Positions 23,701-34,894 are shown, counted from the first letter of the stretch. The stretch is DNA of 64,000 bases from Oikopleura dioica (GCA_907165135.1 OU015567.1:7445001-7509000), one strand, 5' to 3'. Numbers and translations are program-made. Notes: a model not told the origin generated them from the sequence alone.

Positions 23701-26700
23701 TGCCAACCTCAAGGAGGGGGTCGACGAGAATCGGGATTTCCGTGACCAAAAATGCGGGAAAACCTGATAAGATAGGCAAAATCTGATTTTACTGGTGAAT
23801 AGAGAAGGGTTGATAAAATTAACCGGCGAAGGGAAAAAATTGGCCAGAAAAATCGGTCAAAAATACCGTCAAAGTAGGGCCATTTTCGCAAAAATGGTCA
23901 ATTTTTTACAATTTTGTTCATTTCGACCCCTTAATCTTATTTTTATCAAATGATTTTAGGCTCAACAGATTCGGGAAAATCTGTAGATTCAAAAATATAA
24001 GATTCATATCCTGACTATGTGTATAAGCGAAATTACGATCACCCCTAAAAAATTCTCATCGATAGCCTATCCATTTTTCTCTTGTACAGAAAAATGAATG
24101 CTCAAGTAAAACCTACCACCAGAGGCGCTTAACCTTAGCCGGCCAAAATGTTATTTCTGACACTATCGGCCAAATGCACCATGAGTGGTGCATCACCTGC
24201 TTTTATTCTTGAAAAAATCAACTCAAAGTCTCTTGCGTTCGTCTTTGAGTTTGTTTTTGGGTTCTTGGTTAGGGTTAGAATTTGGATATTAGTTTGGGTT
24301 TGGGTTGGGGTGCGGATTCGGGTTTGGGTTTGAGCATCGGATCAAGTCCTCCAATTCGAAGAGGGAGGCTATACGGCCAATTTTTCGGAAAAATACTGCC
24401 TACCGGCCAAAAGCACCACCAGTGGTGTCGGCGCAATTGTTGCAACGAAAAACAGGAAATTATATCCACATAAATTACTTTTTTGACACAGCTAGACTAG
24501 CTAGCCTAACTTAGAGCCGTTACAAAATTACCGGGGCAAACTTACTACAGTTAATTATGGAATTTTTGGACATTTTTTGTCCCAAGATTTTCGAAAAAAT
24601 GTCCAAAAATTTGATACACGCTGCCCAAAACAATGTCCCATCCAAATCACTAAAAAATTTTTTTTCGAGGAAAATCTACATCATCCTCTGTTTCATCCTT
24701 TTTCATAAGACAAAAAATGTTCTAAGGGTACGAGGTCAACCTTCAATCTTATTTTTCCCAAAGAAAAAATAAGATTTTTGATAAGAAAAAACGTCATATC
24801 TTGCAAAAAACAGAAAATTCAAAATTTTGGCGCAGAAAATGTCCAAAAATTTGATACAGGCACTTTTGAAAAGTGTCCCAAGAAAACCTCTTAAAATTGC
24901 AAAAATGTCCAAAAATTTGATGTCCAAAAATTCCATAAAAAACTGTATTGCTCTAGCGCATAGGGGCTACATTGTAGCCCAAGACATCTTTATACGGATC
25001 GATGGAGAATCTCAAGCTCTATGCCTGTATCATCTCAGATTTTCGAGATCTCAAAAATTTTCGGATTTATGGCGATTTTTCATTTTTCAAAGGGCTACGT
25101 GTCCCTAATTCAGCCAATCACAGCACTGTATTTCACGCATTTGCCCCGGTAAATTTGTAACGTCTCTTACTGATGGGGTGTTTGATAGCGAAATTTCCAT
25201 CAGAGCGCTGTGGCGAATCAGAGTGCCTATCTCCAGCGGGCCTGAAATAGGCTAGTGAGGCCAGTTACCACACATTTTCTTGGTCGGCGCTCCGATTCGT
25301 CAGATGTTGGAAAAACGGGTTACGTGAATCTTATGGAAAATTCGAGAAAAATTAAACGGACGAATCAGAGCACCCGTCAGTGGGATGTCTGGTTACTAGC
25401 CTTACAAGTCCAACCCAGGCTCCGATGAGAATTTTTCCGCTATCCAACACCCCATCAGTAGCTGAGGCAAAAAAACGCCTCAGCTTAGCTTAGCTAGCTA
25501 AGCGTTTTTTGAGAGTGTAAGCTCACAGCTTAGCTAACTTAGGAGAAAATTTTGAGATCCTCAGCTTAGCTCAAAATTCTCAGAATTTAGAACTCTGCTC
25601 AGATGAGCTCGTGTAAAAATATCTTGAAGATTCTGAGAAATGAGATCTCCTTCCTATAAAATAATTTCAAATATTGAGGCTGAAGGGGGGTCGAGCACAA
25701 ATGATAAGAGTCGATGATTTCATTTTTCAATTTTCGGGATTTTTTACCCTCGATTTTCCTGGTTTGGTACGAATCCTGGTTTGGTACAGATCATGGTTTG
25801 GTATGATTTTGAAATTCGTACCAAACCAGGATTCATACCAAACCATGATTCGTACCAAACCAGGATCCGTACCAAACCAGGAAACACCAGGGTTTAAGGA
25901 TTACGAATCTCTTTGAATTTTGAAAAAATCTCACTTCGTGCGAATTTTATGGCCTAGTGAAAAATAGGTTCTGGCGGAGCGCGGATCGAGCGAGCAGCGC
26001 CGCGCCGATGTATAGGATTACCCTTAAGGGTGTCCCCAACGATTTTTTTGAAACAGGATCAACTTTGAGTTAATAATTCTATTAATCGGATAGTTTCTAC
26101 ATGAAAAATCTATTTGAATATTATTATTTGGACCCTTCTTTCTGCATTAATCTTGACCGATTTTGTAGATTTTGATCCGTTAATCCCCTACCGCCGCTTC
26201 AAAGAAGTTCGATTTCCGTAATCTCGGGGAACTTTGAGATCGTTTTTCTCGAAATCTACTCGTTCAAATTTCAAATTTCGTAAAGAATAATGTTGCTTGA
26301 ACACTTCTCTCTGCATTAATCTTGACAGATTTTTTATAATTATATCAAATGCATATATAAATATACAATATATATAATGATGATTTTCACAAAATTTGAA
26401 CCAAATTTTAGGGCTCTAATCGCTTGATTTTTTCTTCGAATTTCAGTCTGAACATAGTTCGATCCTTCAACAAGGCTCTCATGAGCTCAGATTGTGCACC
26501 GATAAGTAGGTTAATCCCCTTTTCCGGCGCCAAAGAGCAGGTGTTTTCGAGCTTTGGCGCGCTGTAACAATAAGTAAAATTCTTCGGATCTTTTCGAAAA
26601 TGGTATCAATAGAAAGGAAATTTTTCAAGCTTTCAGGAGATATATAATTTGCTATACTTAATTTAGAATTTAAAAATAGCCATTTTCACAGTGCATTTCT

Positions 26701-28127
26701 ATGGAAGGCTAATGCATTAGCGCGCTCATAGAAAAAGCCATATCTCGAGAAGTAGATAAGATATTGAAGATCTGAAAAAAGGTTCGGAATCGGAATTTCC
26801 TAAATAATAAGAAAAAATTGAGTCACCGAATTAGACATCTTCGGCCTCGATCGTTGGGGACACCCTTAAAGAAGCTGGAGTACTTTCTATATAGAAAATG
26901 ATTCATTCTCTTTTTTAGATTTTGCACAGTGTTGGAATACTGCGAAGGAAACGACTTGGACATCTATTTGAAGCAGCATTCGAAGATTTCGGAGCAGGAG
27001 GCGAAATCTGTGATCATGCAGATAGTCCAAGCCCTCAAGTACTTGAATGAGCTCGAGCACCCCGTCATTCATTATGACCTCAAGCCAGGTACTGTCCTTT
27101 TCTAAAATTTATCTCCTCAAGCTGCCTTTCCAGGAAATGTCCTTCTTGCTGACGGTTCTGTTTGCGGAAACATCAAAATCACTGATTTTGGTCTTTCCAA
27201 GCAAATCCTCGACGGGGACCAACAAGATGGCGGAATCGAGCTGACTTCCCAGGGCGCCGGAACCTACTGGTATCTGCCGCCAGAGTGCTTTTCCAGACCA
27301 AATGGCGGTCCGCCAATCATTGACAATCGCGTTGATGTTTGGTCGATTGGCGTGATTTTCTACCAATGTATTTATGGAAAAAAGGTGAGAAAACAAGACG
27401 ATTTTAGGCTTCAATCATTTTTCAGCCCTTCGGCCACAACCAAAGCCAGCAACAAATTCTGGAAAACAAAACTATCGTAAACGCGACGGAAGTGAATTTC
27501 CCACCGAAGCCGTCGCTGAGCCAGGACGCGAAGGACTTCATCCGCTCGTGCCTGATCTACCGCAAGGAAGACCGCGCCGACATCTTCGCTCTCGCCAGTC
27601 ACCACTATTTCAAGGTGGGTAGTAAAGTCCACAAGAGTACCAAAGCACTTCCTCCACCAATAACTACACCCATGTCGCCATAAAATATCAAGACTCAAGA
27701 ATACAAGTTCAAGGCATCATTAAAAAACATGTTTTTATTTGAATTGTTATTTTCATACTGAAATTTTTCAACTATATCTCACTGCACGAAATATTTTTTT
27801 ACAACAATAAACCAACATCTCATCCCATCATCAGTAAGATCGGCAACCTGCGTAGAAAACCTGAGGCAGGGTCTGAAAGAAGCGGCTTCGCAAGAATATG
27901 AAAATGGATTAGACTGTTTATTTTGTGAAGCCGCTTTGCGTCTTTTCGCAAAAGATCTTTCAGACCCTCACTCAGGCTCTCTACGCAGGTTGCCGAGCTG
28001 ACAATCATTCTCAAGGAGAAAATTCCCTGTTATAAATTCCTCTTTTGATTTGATTTTCAAGGTGCCTAACCGCCGACCAGCCGTTCCGCGCAATCCGCCA
28101 GGGATCTTCAACGAAAATTCAAACTGA
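20786..28127 (+). CDS. TLK: Tousled-like serine/threonine kinase
   Basis: Exons: 20786-20949, 21037-21175, 21227-21409, 21511-21753, 21803-22089, 22134-22433, 26919-27088, 27134-27384, then 27426-27614 spliced to 28062-28127 or read on to a stop at 27683. TLKs act in S phase on the histone chaperone ASF1 in the nucleus. Seen here: a low-complexity N-terminus with a DSYFASS motif, long helical segments (residues roughly 140-310) for dimerisation, then the kinase domain with [13 protein letters not shown] (glycine loop), VAIKIHQL (lysine), [20 protein letters not shown] (catalytic loop), KITDFGLSK (DFG) and [11 protein letters not shown]. The start at 20786 has a perfect GCCGCCATGG context; an in-frame ATG at 20714 is the alternative. 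Intron 6 is about 4.5 kb because of inserted elements. Confidence 0.95.
22590..23084. mobile_element. Nested TTAA-flanked foldback element
   Basis: It is inserted in the left arm of the 22460-26023 element and flanked by TTAA (22586-22589, 23085-23088). It starts ACCCTCTTCTATTG and ends CAATAGAAGAGGGT. Long inverted arms (to about 22780 and from about 22905) include AGCGAGGAACTATCTGAAAA and its complement. Non-coding. Confidence 0.8.
24512..25167. mobile_element. Nested inverted-repeat element, AGAGCCGTTACA ends
   Basis: The ends AGAGCCGTTACAAAATTACC and the complementary GGTAAATTTGTAACGTCTCT lie within the big TLK-intron element. Inside are repeated ATGTCCAAAAATTTGATAC segments in direct orientation. 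No transposase reading frame is visible. Confidence 0.65.
25170..25463. mobile_element. Nested inverted-repeat element, CTGATGGGGTGTTTGATAGC ends
   Basis: CTGATGGGGTGTTTGATAGC at the left is mirrored at the right by GCTATCCAACACCCCATCAG. The element is about 294 bp, non-coding, and abuts the previous one. A run of GCTTAGCTAGCTAAGC-like palindromes follows at 25470-25570. Confidence 0.65.
26028..26865. mobile_element. Second TTAA-flanked element, adjacent to the first
   Basis: It starts GGGTGTCCCCAACGAT immediately after the TTAA at 26024-26027 and ends ATCGTTGGGGACACCC immediately before TTAA at 26866-26869. The perfect terminal inverted repeat is 16 bp and the interior (838 bp) is AT-rich and non-coding. 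It shares one TTAA with the 22460-26023 element, so one was inserted at the other's target-site copy. Confidence 0.85.
27841..27995. repeat. Foldback element, family CAACCTGYGTAGAA, copy 2
   Basis: It lies in the last TLK intron. The left arm CGGCAACCTGCGTAGAAAAC and the right arm (ending CTACGCAGGTTGCCG) pair over about 40 bp, with a second paired stretch (GGGTCTGAAAGA and complement) inside. Confidence 0.75.
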
Positions 28128-28292
28128 AAAAAATAATTCATATTTCAAATCTATTCTAATTCAATTTTTTGAAAATTCTATTTCCGACTTTTCCCGATTT
28201 GACGTTCGGGCTCAACACACATTTTTCACTCTGCTGCTGCTCAAAAAAGAAGAAGAAAATAAGAAGAAACACGCATTCTAAAATAAATTCTA

Positions 28293-28619
28293 ATGTTACG
28301 AAAAAACACCATTTTTTGCGGATTTTATGCTCAACTAGCAATATTGAATATTTTAATAACTAGACACTATTACTATTATTTTTTATACTGTCTGTGTCTG
28401 TTGCACCTTCTGGAAAGTTCACTAAACGACAATTGTAATTCTAGTACCCTTAATTTGAAACAAAAACGTACCAAAAACACCAAAGCCGTTTCAAACGCAC
28501 TCCCCATTTATTTTTACTGTAATAAAACCATACCATGCCGTATCGAAAAATATATTTTGGCAGATTATTTCCAGCAGGATTCCGAAGGCGTAGATAATTT
28601 CGGCAAGATAAGATATTGA
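28293..28619 (+). CDS. Possible secreted or membrane small protein
   Basis: An ORF of 108 residues from a true ATG, AT-rich. A hydrophobic Tyr/Leu-rich stretch (HYYYYFLYCLCLLHLLE) is followed by a part with several Cys and a Lys-rich segment. It has no known match and sits between two copies of a repeat family, so it may be chance. Confidence 0.25.
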   Translation: MLRKNTIFCGFYAQLAILNILITRHYYYYFLYCLCLLHLLESSLNDNCNSSTLNLKQKRTKNTKAVSNALPIYFYCNKTIPCRIEKYILADYFQQDSEGVDNFGKIRY

Positions 28620-28630
28620 GAACCTCGCAA

Positions 28631-28723
28631 CTGGGCTCGTCAACCTGTGTAGAAAATATGAGTCAAGGCCTTAAAGAGCACATGTGAAAAGCCGCGTTTT
28701 CTACACAGGTTCCCGAGCCCAGG
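28631..28723. repeat. Foldback element, family CAACCTGYGTAGAA, copy 3
   Basis: The short copy: left arm CTGGGCTCGTCAACCTGTGT, right arm ending GGTTCCCGAGCCCAGG. The region 28724-29154 holds only a 44-codon ORF (28829-28963) that I cannot support. Confidence 0.7.
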
Positions 28724-29154
28724 TTCGTAATTTCGGTTGTTTTCTTTATAATTGCTGCTCCGTCATATTTTATATTTTCAATTATTCATTCTAATTTGCC
28801 TGCCGCTGCAATAAAATAAAAACTCCAAAATGAACCCGCTCAAGCTATCTCTTTATCGCTCAAATCTCGCCCCTGGTGAACCCGACCGTTTCTTTTTCCT
28901 TCTGAAAACGGAAAAATTGCCAGATCGAAAATTTGAGATTTACGGAACGCAGCACAAAAAATAATTATTGTTACTTTTTGAAACAGACAGAAAATAAGGA
29001 GGAACTCAAGCCTAGACAGACAAAACATTAGACTACAGGATCACGGGTCACTTACATTTTGCGACGCTAGAACTAGTTTTTGTTGTTTAAAATTTGATTA
29101 ATCTAGTTTTTAAAAAGAGATAGAGTAAGAATAGGTAATTATTGGAAATTCCCG

Positions 29155-29375
29155 GCAACTCCTATTTTCAGTAGATTTTTTTCTGGACCTATTTTTCAAA
29201 CCGATTTTTAAGGGTATTAGAATAATAATTAAGGGTGTCTTCTTGGACCAAAAGAAAGCCCGGGTCCCGGGCCGGGTTTTGTCAGGGTTTGAAGGGGCCG
29301 GAAGGCCCCTGACCCCCTTAAAAATCGATTTGAAAAATAGGTCCAGAAAAAATCTACTGAAAATAGGAGCAGCCG
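29155..29375. repeat. Foldback element upstream of EIF4E3
   Basis: Inverted arms of about 60 bp (29155-29214: AACTCCTATTTTCAGTAGAT...; 29311-29373 the complement) flank a GC-rich centre with CCCGGGTCCCGGGCCGGG and AGGGGCCGGAAGGCCCCT palindromes. Non-coding. Confidence 0.7.
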
Positions 29376-29488
29376 AAATTCCCTAATGGTCGTCACATTT
29401 AGCAAAGTTAGTTAGAGCAGGATATTCTCATTCCTTGAACCGTAAAAAAGACCGCTTTTGCGAAGCTAGAAACAAAAAGCCTTCCAAG

Positions 29489-30609
29489 ATGGTAATGAGC
29501 AATTTCTTGAACCCTCTTTGTTCAGAGCACGAAAGGGCAACGTTGCTCATGAGCCGACCGATTCGACAAAAGCCCGTTCTTGATCTTCCAGCCCAGGTAA
29601 AATCCTCGAGAAATAACAGAACATCATTTTTTCCTCAGTTGGGAGAATCTCCTGGAGCTGGGAGTGGCTCAGACTCGCCTCGTCTGACGAGAAAGACGCA
29701 GGGTGAGCTCAACGAGGCTGAATCGAAGGGGGTTCCCTTAAATTCAAAATGGACTTTTTGGCTCGACAAGTAAGCTTACTTCTTTTTTATGCGATAGCGA
29801 GCCTTTCCATCTCGCGTTTCTGGTAGGCTGAGCTTCCAACGACCGATCAGAAGCGATGGAAAAACTCGTTATCGAAAGAAATCGCAGTAGAATCTTCGCA
29901 AATGTCAATTTAGGTCCGTCCCTGGTGCCACAGCGGCGCAGTACGAAGCCAATCTGCGAAATTTGTACACTGTTTCTACCGTCGAGGTAAATTTTTGAGG
30001 GAAAAAATGATTGGTTATTCTATCTTTTCAGAGCTTCTGGTGCGTTTACAATAATATTCCGACGCCATCGCGAGTTGCTTGCCGATATTCTTACCACTTG
30101 ATGAGAGGCGTCCGGCGACCGATTTGGGAGGATGCGGAAAATGTCAACGGAGGATATTGGAAGCTCAAGTGTCCGAAAATTCATACTGTAAGTCTTTTCA
30201 AAAGGGATTTTCAGTCAAACGCTTTGCTTGAAAATTGAGCTATTTTTAAGGCTACTGTATGGAAAGAACTGGTCCTTGCCTGCATTGGGGAGCAATTCGT
30301 CGACGCCACTGCTGCTGATGACGATGTTACAGGCATTTCAGTCTCTGTTCGGGAGCGAGAAGACGTGATTCAAGTTTGGAACGCGAACTCGACCAAGAGC
30401 AACGACGCCACAGTAATTCCAAAGATAAAGTCCCTCGTTCCTCACGTCCAGTTCATCACTCACTTCTACAAAGGTCAGTCTACAGTCGTTCTTACAGTCG
30501 TTAACGTTCCGCTTCAGCCCACAAACAACACTTTGCCTTCGAAGGTTCTCGCGGTGGAAAGAATCACAATTCTCATCACGACAATCGCAATAACCATAAT
30601 CGTCGTTAG
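29489..30609 (+). CDS. EIF4E3: Eukaryotic initiation factor 4E, class 3
   Basis: Six exons: 29489-29596, 29639-29769, 29914-29987, 30032-30187, 30251-30473, 30518-30609. Cap-binding proteins of the eIF4E family bind the m7G cap. Class 3 is marked by Cys in place of one cap-stacking Trp; here [20 protein letters not shown] fits. Other class-3 features are [61 protein letters not shown] and the end [11 protein letters not shown]. The tail is His/Asn-rich. The first intron (29597-29638, 42 bp) is a multiple of three without stops. The start at 29489 is the first ATG in frame; the N-terminus before KWTFWL is about 75 residues. Confidence 0.95.
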
Positions 30610-30800
30610 TTCCAAAAACCGTACTCTCATTCATTTTCTCTTGAGTCTAATTTCATCTTCCTTTTTTTCTCGCCCGGACTACCTTTTTTCTTCCCGCGAG
30701 TCGTTCCATCCCTTCTTTTCATTACTTTCCCCCTATTTGTGCAATACGATGTTCCATGTCAGTTGAAAATCTTTTTTTCATTCATTCAAAGTTGGTTTGA

Positions 30801-31047
30801 AACTGGGGTGAGCTGAGGCTTTGGAAATCGGTGGGCTTTTTGGGAAACTTTGGGTTCTATGGGATTTTTTAAGCCAATAAGAAGGCCGCATCATCAATTT
30901 TGGCCAATCAGAGATCTTTTTGGGTTTACCTTTAACTCTGACTAGTTGGAATAGATGATGTAGGCTTCTGATTGGCTTCAAAACCCCACAGAACCCCAAG
31001 CATTCCGCTGGACCCCGCAAACCCGACAGAATGCGCCCACCCCAGTT
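30801..31047. repeat. Foldback element after EIF4E3
   Basis: It begins AACTGGGGTGAGCTGAGG and ends CGCCCACCCCAGTT; inner parts such as CCAATAAGAAGGCC / GGCTTCTGATTGG also pair. About 247 bp, no coding role. The remainder of 30610-31799 is AT-rich and I see no gene in it. Confidence 0.65.
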
Positions 31048-31799
31048 CCGAAAAATCAAAATTCTGAGTTCACTAATTTTATATTCGCTCCTAAACCGAC
31101 TGAAACTGTTTTAGTCGCCCCTTCCTATCCTAAAAATATTCTATTTTTACTGTTTCCCTCCTCGTTCAATTTCAACTCAACTGGCGGCCGCGAAAAAAAC
31201 CGTTTTTTCGCGACTCAATACGCCTTTTTCTCAATTCGATTTTGTTTTCGTTTTCTATCGTTTTGATAAGCATCAATAAAAATGATCGATCTTTCGTTGA
31301 ATTTCTTTACTTTTGCAAGTTTTGAAACCGATTTTGAAGCAACCAAAGAATTGGTTATTCCCACCGAAGAGGGTTAAAAACATAATGTTCAAAATTGAAG
31401 AGAGAATTTCATCGTTTTTAAAATTCGAAAACGCGCATCCTTTATTTACCTTATCCACTCAATTCCACTCTATTTGAGATTCTTTTTTTAATGTCTATTT
31501 CGCCTTTTTCCAAGACCGAAAAAAATCATTCGTTTCCGCTGTTTCTTGAATTATTCTTGTTCGAGGACATTTCTTTTTAAAATTCTCAAAGGCAATAAAT
31601 AAATATTTTGTAGACTTTTCATAAAATCATACTCGTTTCAAAGCTTTTCAATTTCTTTGGAAACTTTGAAATTTTCTAATTTTCACTTGCAATTCCAGCA
31701 GTTGCAGAAAAGAAAAGTCAAATATTTGCTTTGGCTATTCTTTGCCCAGGGATCGTAAAGGAAAAAACATTGAAGAAAAATCTTTTCCATAGATCTTTT

Positions 31800-32916
31800 A
31801 TGCTTCGCGTTGGTAGAGAACAGATACGGGCAGTTACTCGAGTTCCGATTATCACGAGACCGAGTGTTCCCGCAGAAAATTCGCAGTTTATTATACTCGT
31901 AAGTTTCGAAGTTTTTCTACAGGGGCTTCATCGAATAACGCTTGTTCCATCCAAGTCTCTGATTGGCCGGAAGTCTTGACCAATCAGGGCTTTGATGGAA
32001 AGATTTGTTATCATAGAACACCGCTGTAGCATCATCCTATCAGCAGAAAGCAGGTTACAAGAACAAAATTGTAGTCTGGCTGGGCTGGAGCCCGCCCGAA
32101 AACACTGAAACGATATGCCGAAATGTACGAAGAAATGGGCCACTCTTCCGTTATGGTCGGAGTGGACCTGACTGCGGTCAAAAACAGTGAAAAGGGTGCG
32201 GCCCTTGCGAAGCAGCAAACCTTCTGGGACGAAAACGAGCGAGCCATGTACACAGAAATGATGGAAGAATACATGAAACCGTTGTGGGAAGAGCATCCCG
32301 ATTTGGAGAAAGTTTCCCCAATCGTGCATACCTTTTCGAATAACGGAATTCAAACCTGGTTTAATTTGACGGACGTTTTTCAGCCGCACAAGGGAGTGAT
32401 ATTTGATTCCGGCCCTGCTTGTCCACCTGATTGGGACGTGCCAGGAAAAATTTTTAGGCTCAACAATCCGAATGCCCCGCTTATGATCAAAATCGCGGTC
32501 ACTTTAGGAAAGGATAAAGAAAATATTCATCAAATCATTTAAGTCATCAATCCATGAACCTTGAAAAGTAATGAACAGTGCTTACAGTTTTCGTGGCTTG
32601 GCAAAATACAAGAAAGAAGGAATGCTGATTCCTGACGACTTGATGGCAATGATTCCACCTCAAATAGGAACCGCGCCAAGTTTATTTATCGCTGCTGAAC
32701 ACGACACACTCACGTAAAATTCGAACTACGGTTAGGCAATTGAATTTCTTCAGTCCGCCTTCTTCCGTTGAAAAAGAACGAAATCGAACCAGGGATTTCG
32801 GCTTGTCGACGACGGAGTATCATGTGCTCAATGGAGGACATTGCACGATGCTGAGGGATGATGGAGAAAATTATAAAAGAGTCATTGAGAACTGGATAAA
32901 AACACTTGATAAATAA
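31800..32916 (+). CDS. TMEM53: TMEM53-like (DUF829) alpha/beta-hydrolase-fold protein
   Basis: Exons 31800-31898, 32047-32538, 32588-32713, 32754-32916. TMEM53 family proteins sit at the nuclear envelope/ER in vertebrates. Visible marks: KIVVWLGWSPPE near the start of the fold; the nucleophile-elbow-like VHTFSNNG; GVIFDSGPA; SLFIAAEHDTLTP; and a final His in LNGGHCTMLRD. Two oddities: near 32099-32102 the frame needs one A less (CCCGAAAACACTG) to pass from WSPPE to LKRYAEMYEE, and the donor after 32538 reads TTAAGTC where GTAAGTC would be canonical. Without splicing there the protein stops at 32542. Intron 1 contains a small inverted repeat (31918-32030). It ends 32 bp from the stop of the convergent gene. 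Confidence 0.8.
31918..32030. repeat. Small foldback in the TMEM53-like intron
   Basis: Inverted arms centre on CTCTGATTGGCC / GACCAATCAGGG, extending to TTCCATCCAAG / CTTTGATGGAA and CGAATAACG / GTTATCATAG. It fills most of the 148 bp first intron. Confidence 0.55.
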
Positions 32917-32948
32917 AATCTAAATCATTTCACTTTATTCGAAATAAA

Positions 32949-34501
32949 TTATCTAAAAATGGACAAGAATAGGAGTCCAAGAGCAAGGCTGTATTCTCGC
33001 GCATCACTACCTCCATTGCCGCCTTTATTCGTCACCTTCATTTGAACATCATTCGATTTAGCTTCAAACTCGCAGTCTGCATAAAGAGCTCCAGTTGGCA
33101 CAGAAGCAGCCTGGCATTGCGCTTAATTTTTCATTGAAATGTTGACCTTGATAAAAGCACTTACGGAAATTCTTGTCCTTCAAAATAAGATCCATCACAT
33201 ACAGGGTCAACTCGTCGATTTTCAAGAATCTTAAGTCTTCCATTGTATGATAGAATGCAGCCAATTGAAGAAGGCTGTATGGAAGATGGCAGAAAAATTC
33301 GTTCGAAATTTCAGCCGCTAATGAATTTGATTAAGATCTCTAGGAAATCTTTGTTTCTATTTTACCCGTAACAGGTACTGGCGGATTTCCTGCATTGTAT
33401 TCCGTTACATAAGCGTTTATGTAGGCATCAAACTTTGAGTCTTTATCGGTGTTTGGTAACTCTGAAAAAAAATTGGTGCCTTGGATTAAAAAGACGCTTA
33501 CTGTTCCAGAAATAAATAAGATCCCAAATTCTTGGCCCAATGTTTGAATTGTCGTAGTCCAAAAGACGGTAAGTTCCGTCATCAAGCTTGAAGATGTTGC
33601 CCAAGTGCGGATCTCCGTGGCTAAAGACGGCTGGAGACGGGGCCATTTCGGCTTGATCTCGCGCGTATTCGTAGAACTCTTGAAGAGTCTTCATATCACC
33701 GATTCCGTTCCTACGATATCGTTTAGAATTCGACAGAAATATTTCTAAATACTTTTGCATGTATCCTTGAACGAAGTCTCGACCATCTTTGAAATAATCA
33801 TCGTTCAGATGATCCCCGTAAGCGACTGTATTCCAGGGCCAGTGTTGGCTGCAAAAGTCCCTGTTCATGCCTGTATCGCCGTATGGCACTAGATGATTCT
33901 TTGCAAGCAACCTAGCCACGGCGAAAATATCATCATCCGTTGGAGTGGTGTCTTCTAAATCACCGCCGTTCAAAAACTCCTGAACAATGGCGAAGTTCAA
34001 GCTGCCATAAGGATTTCCATCATTGTAAGTTTTGTAGATCTCTGCGCCAACTCCGATGTCGCCGCCATTTTGATACGCGTTGACAACGTCATTGAGACGA
34101 TTTTTATTCATCCTGAAGTTTTTATCATTAATACTAGTGTATATAATATACAATATACAGTATAATACAGTATATTTACAATTTTCAATACCTGTAAAAG
34201 TTTATAGCGTCCGGATCGTTGTATAGTTTCACAAGAGTTTTTCGCTCAATCGTTCCTGAGTCCGCGGCTACATCATATGTGCACTCAAATAGTTTGGCTT
34301 GAGCACCGCTGAATCTGTATTCGAAGACTTTGGGATCTCCGCCGGCAACATCTTTGCAAATCTCATCCGCTTTAGCGGTTTGAGCATCTGAAGGTCCGTC
34401 AGCAAGAGCCGAATTGATGGCTGTTCAGGGTGAAAATTTTTCGTCATGAAATGCTTTAGTTTTGAATTTTAACCCTTGTCAAAAAGTGAAAAAAGCTTCA
34501 T
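32949..34501 (-). CDS. Choline-kinase/aminoglycoside-phosphotransferase-like kinase
   Basis: Exons: 34474-34501, 34192-34420, 33502-34112, 33366-33461, 33175-33317, 32949-33121, all in phase, about 425 residues. The kinase signature is clear: the Brenner-type motif SHGDPHLGNIF (catalytic Asp and Asn) and LLDYDNSNIGPRIWDLIYFW, the DFG-like magnesium site of choline/ethanolamine kinases. The N-terminal lobe carries TLVKLYNDPDAINFYR, where choline kinases bind nucleotide. It probably phosphorylates a small alcohol or amine; the substrate cannot be told. The C-terminus is unusual: a Gly/Asn-rich spacer (NKGGNGGSDARE) and a hydrophobic end (YSLALGLLFLSIF), like a tail anchor or GPI signal. Confidence 0.8.
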
Positions 34502-34894
34502 CTTCTGAGACGTCTCTCTGGCACGCCACAAATCTTGTCGAAAATCTCGGACCGTCGGAGAGTCGTAAAAGCTAGAAAGGCGTAGTTGGCTAAGCCCACT
34601 ATTTCAGCTGGATTTTAGTCTTTTTGAATGCTAACCGCACCTCTTTATTTCTTCGTTCTCAGGGGAGCGGAAACTGCTTTGACGAAAAATATTTTGCTTT
34701 GTTCGCAAAAGTTCAAATTATAATAGCCATAGATTCTGGTCCATAGTTGTTTTTGCTCCACGAGATAAGACGAAGAGATCCTCGTACAATTGGTAGATTG
34801 GATCTTTTGCCGTTTAATCTCATACAAAAAGAACCTGAATTTTTCATGCAAAATCATCAGCAGATGTATTTCGGGGTGTAAGACGTAGCACGCG

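Larger units (their letters stand above)
22460..26023. mobile_element. TTAA-flanked element with long terminal inverted repeats
   Basis: The element lies in TLK intron 6 and is flanked by TTAA (22456-22459 and 26024-26027). It begins GGGTAATCCTATACATCGGC and ends with the reverse complement. The inverted arms are about 430 bp (right arm about 25605-26023; left arm 22460-22589 plus 23085-23370, split by a nested insertion). Both arms include tandem CCTGGTTTGGTACGAAT units. The interior has no transposase-like ORF, so it is non-autonomous. TTAA targets are typical of piggyBac-type transposases (family knowledge), but the GGG...CCC ends are not the usual piggyBac ends, so the class is open. Confidence 0.8.

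Noticed and set aside
22460-26865. A possible CRISPR-like or tandem regulatory array (GGTTTGGTAC units)
   Set aside because: The units have no constant spacers and belong to the inverted arms of a transposable element in an animal intron.
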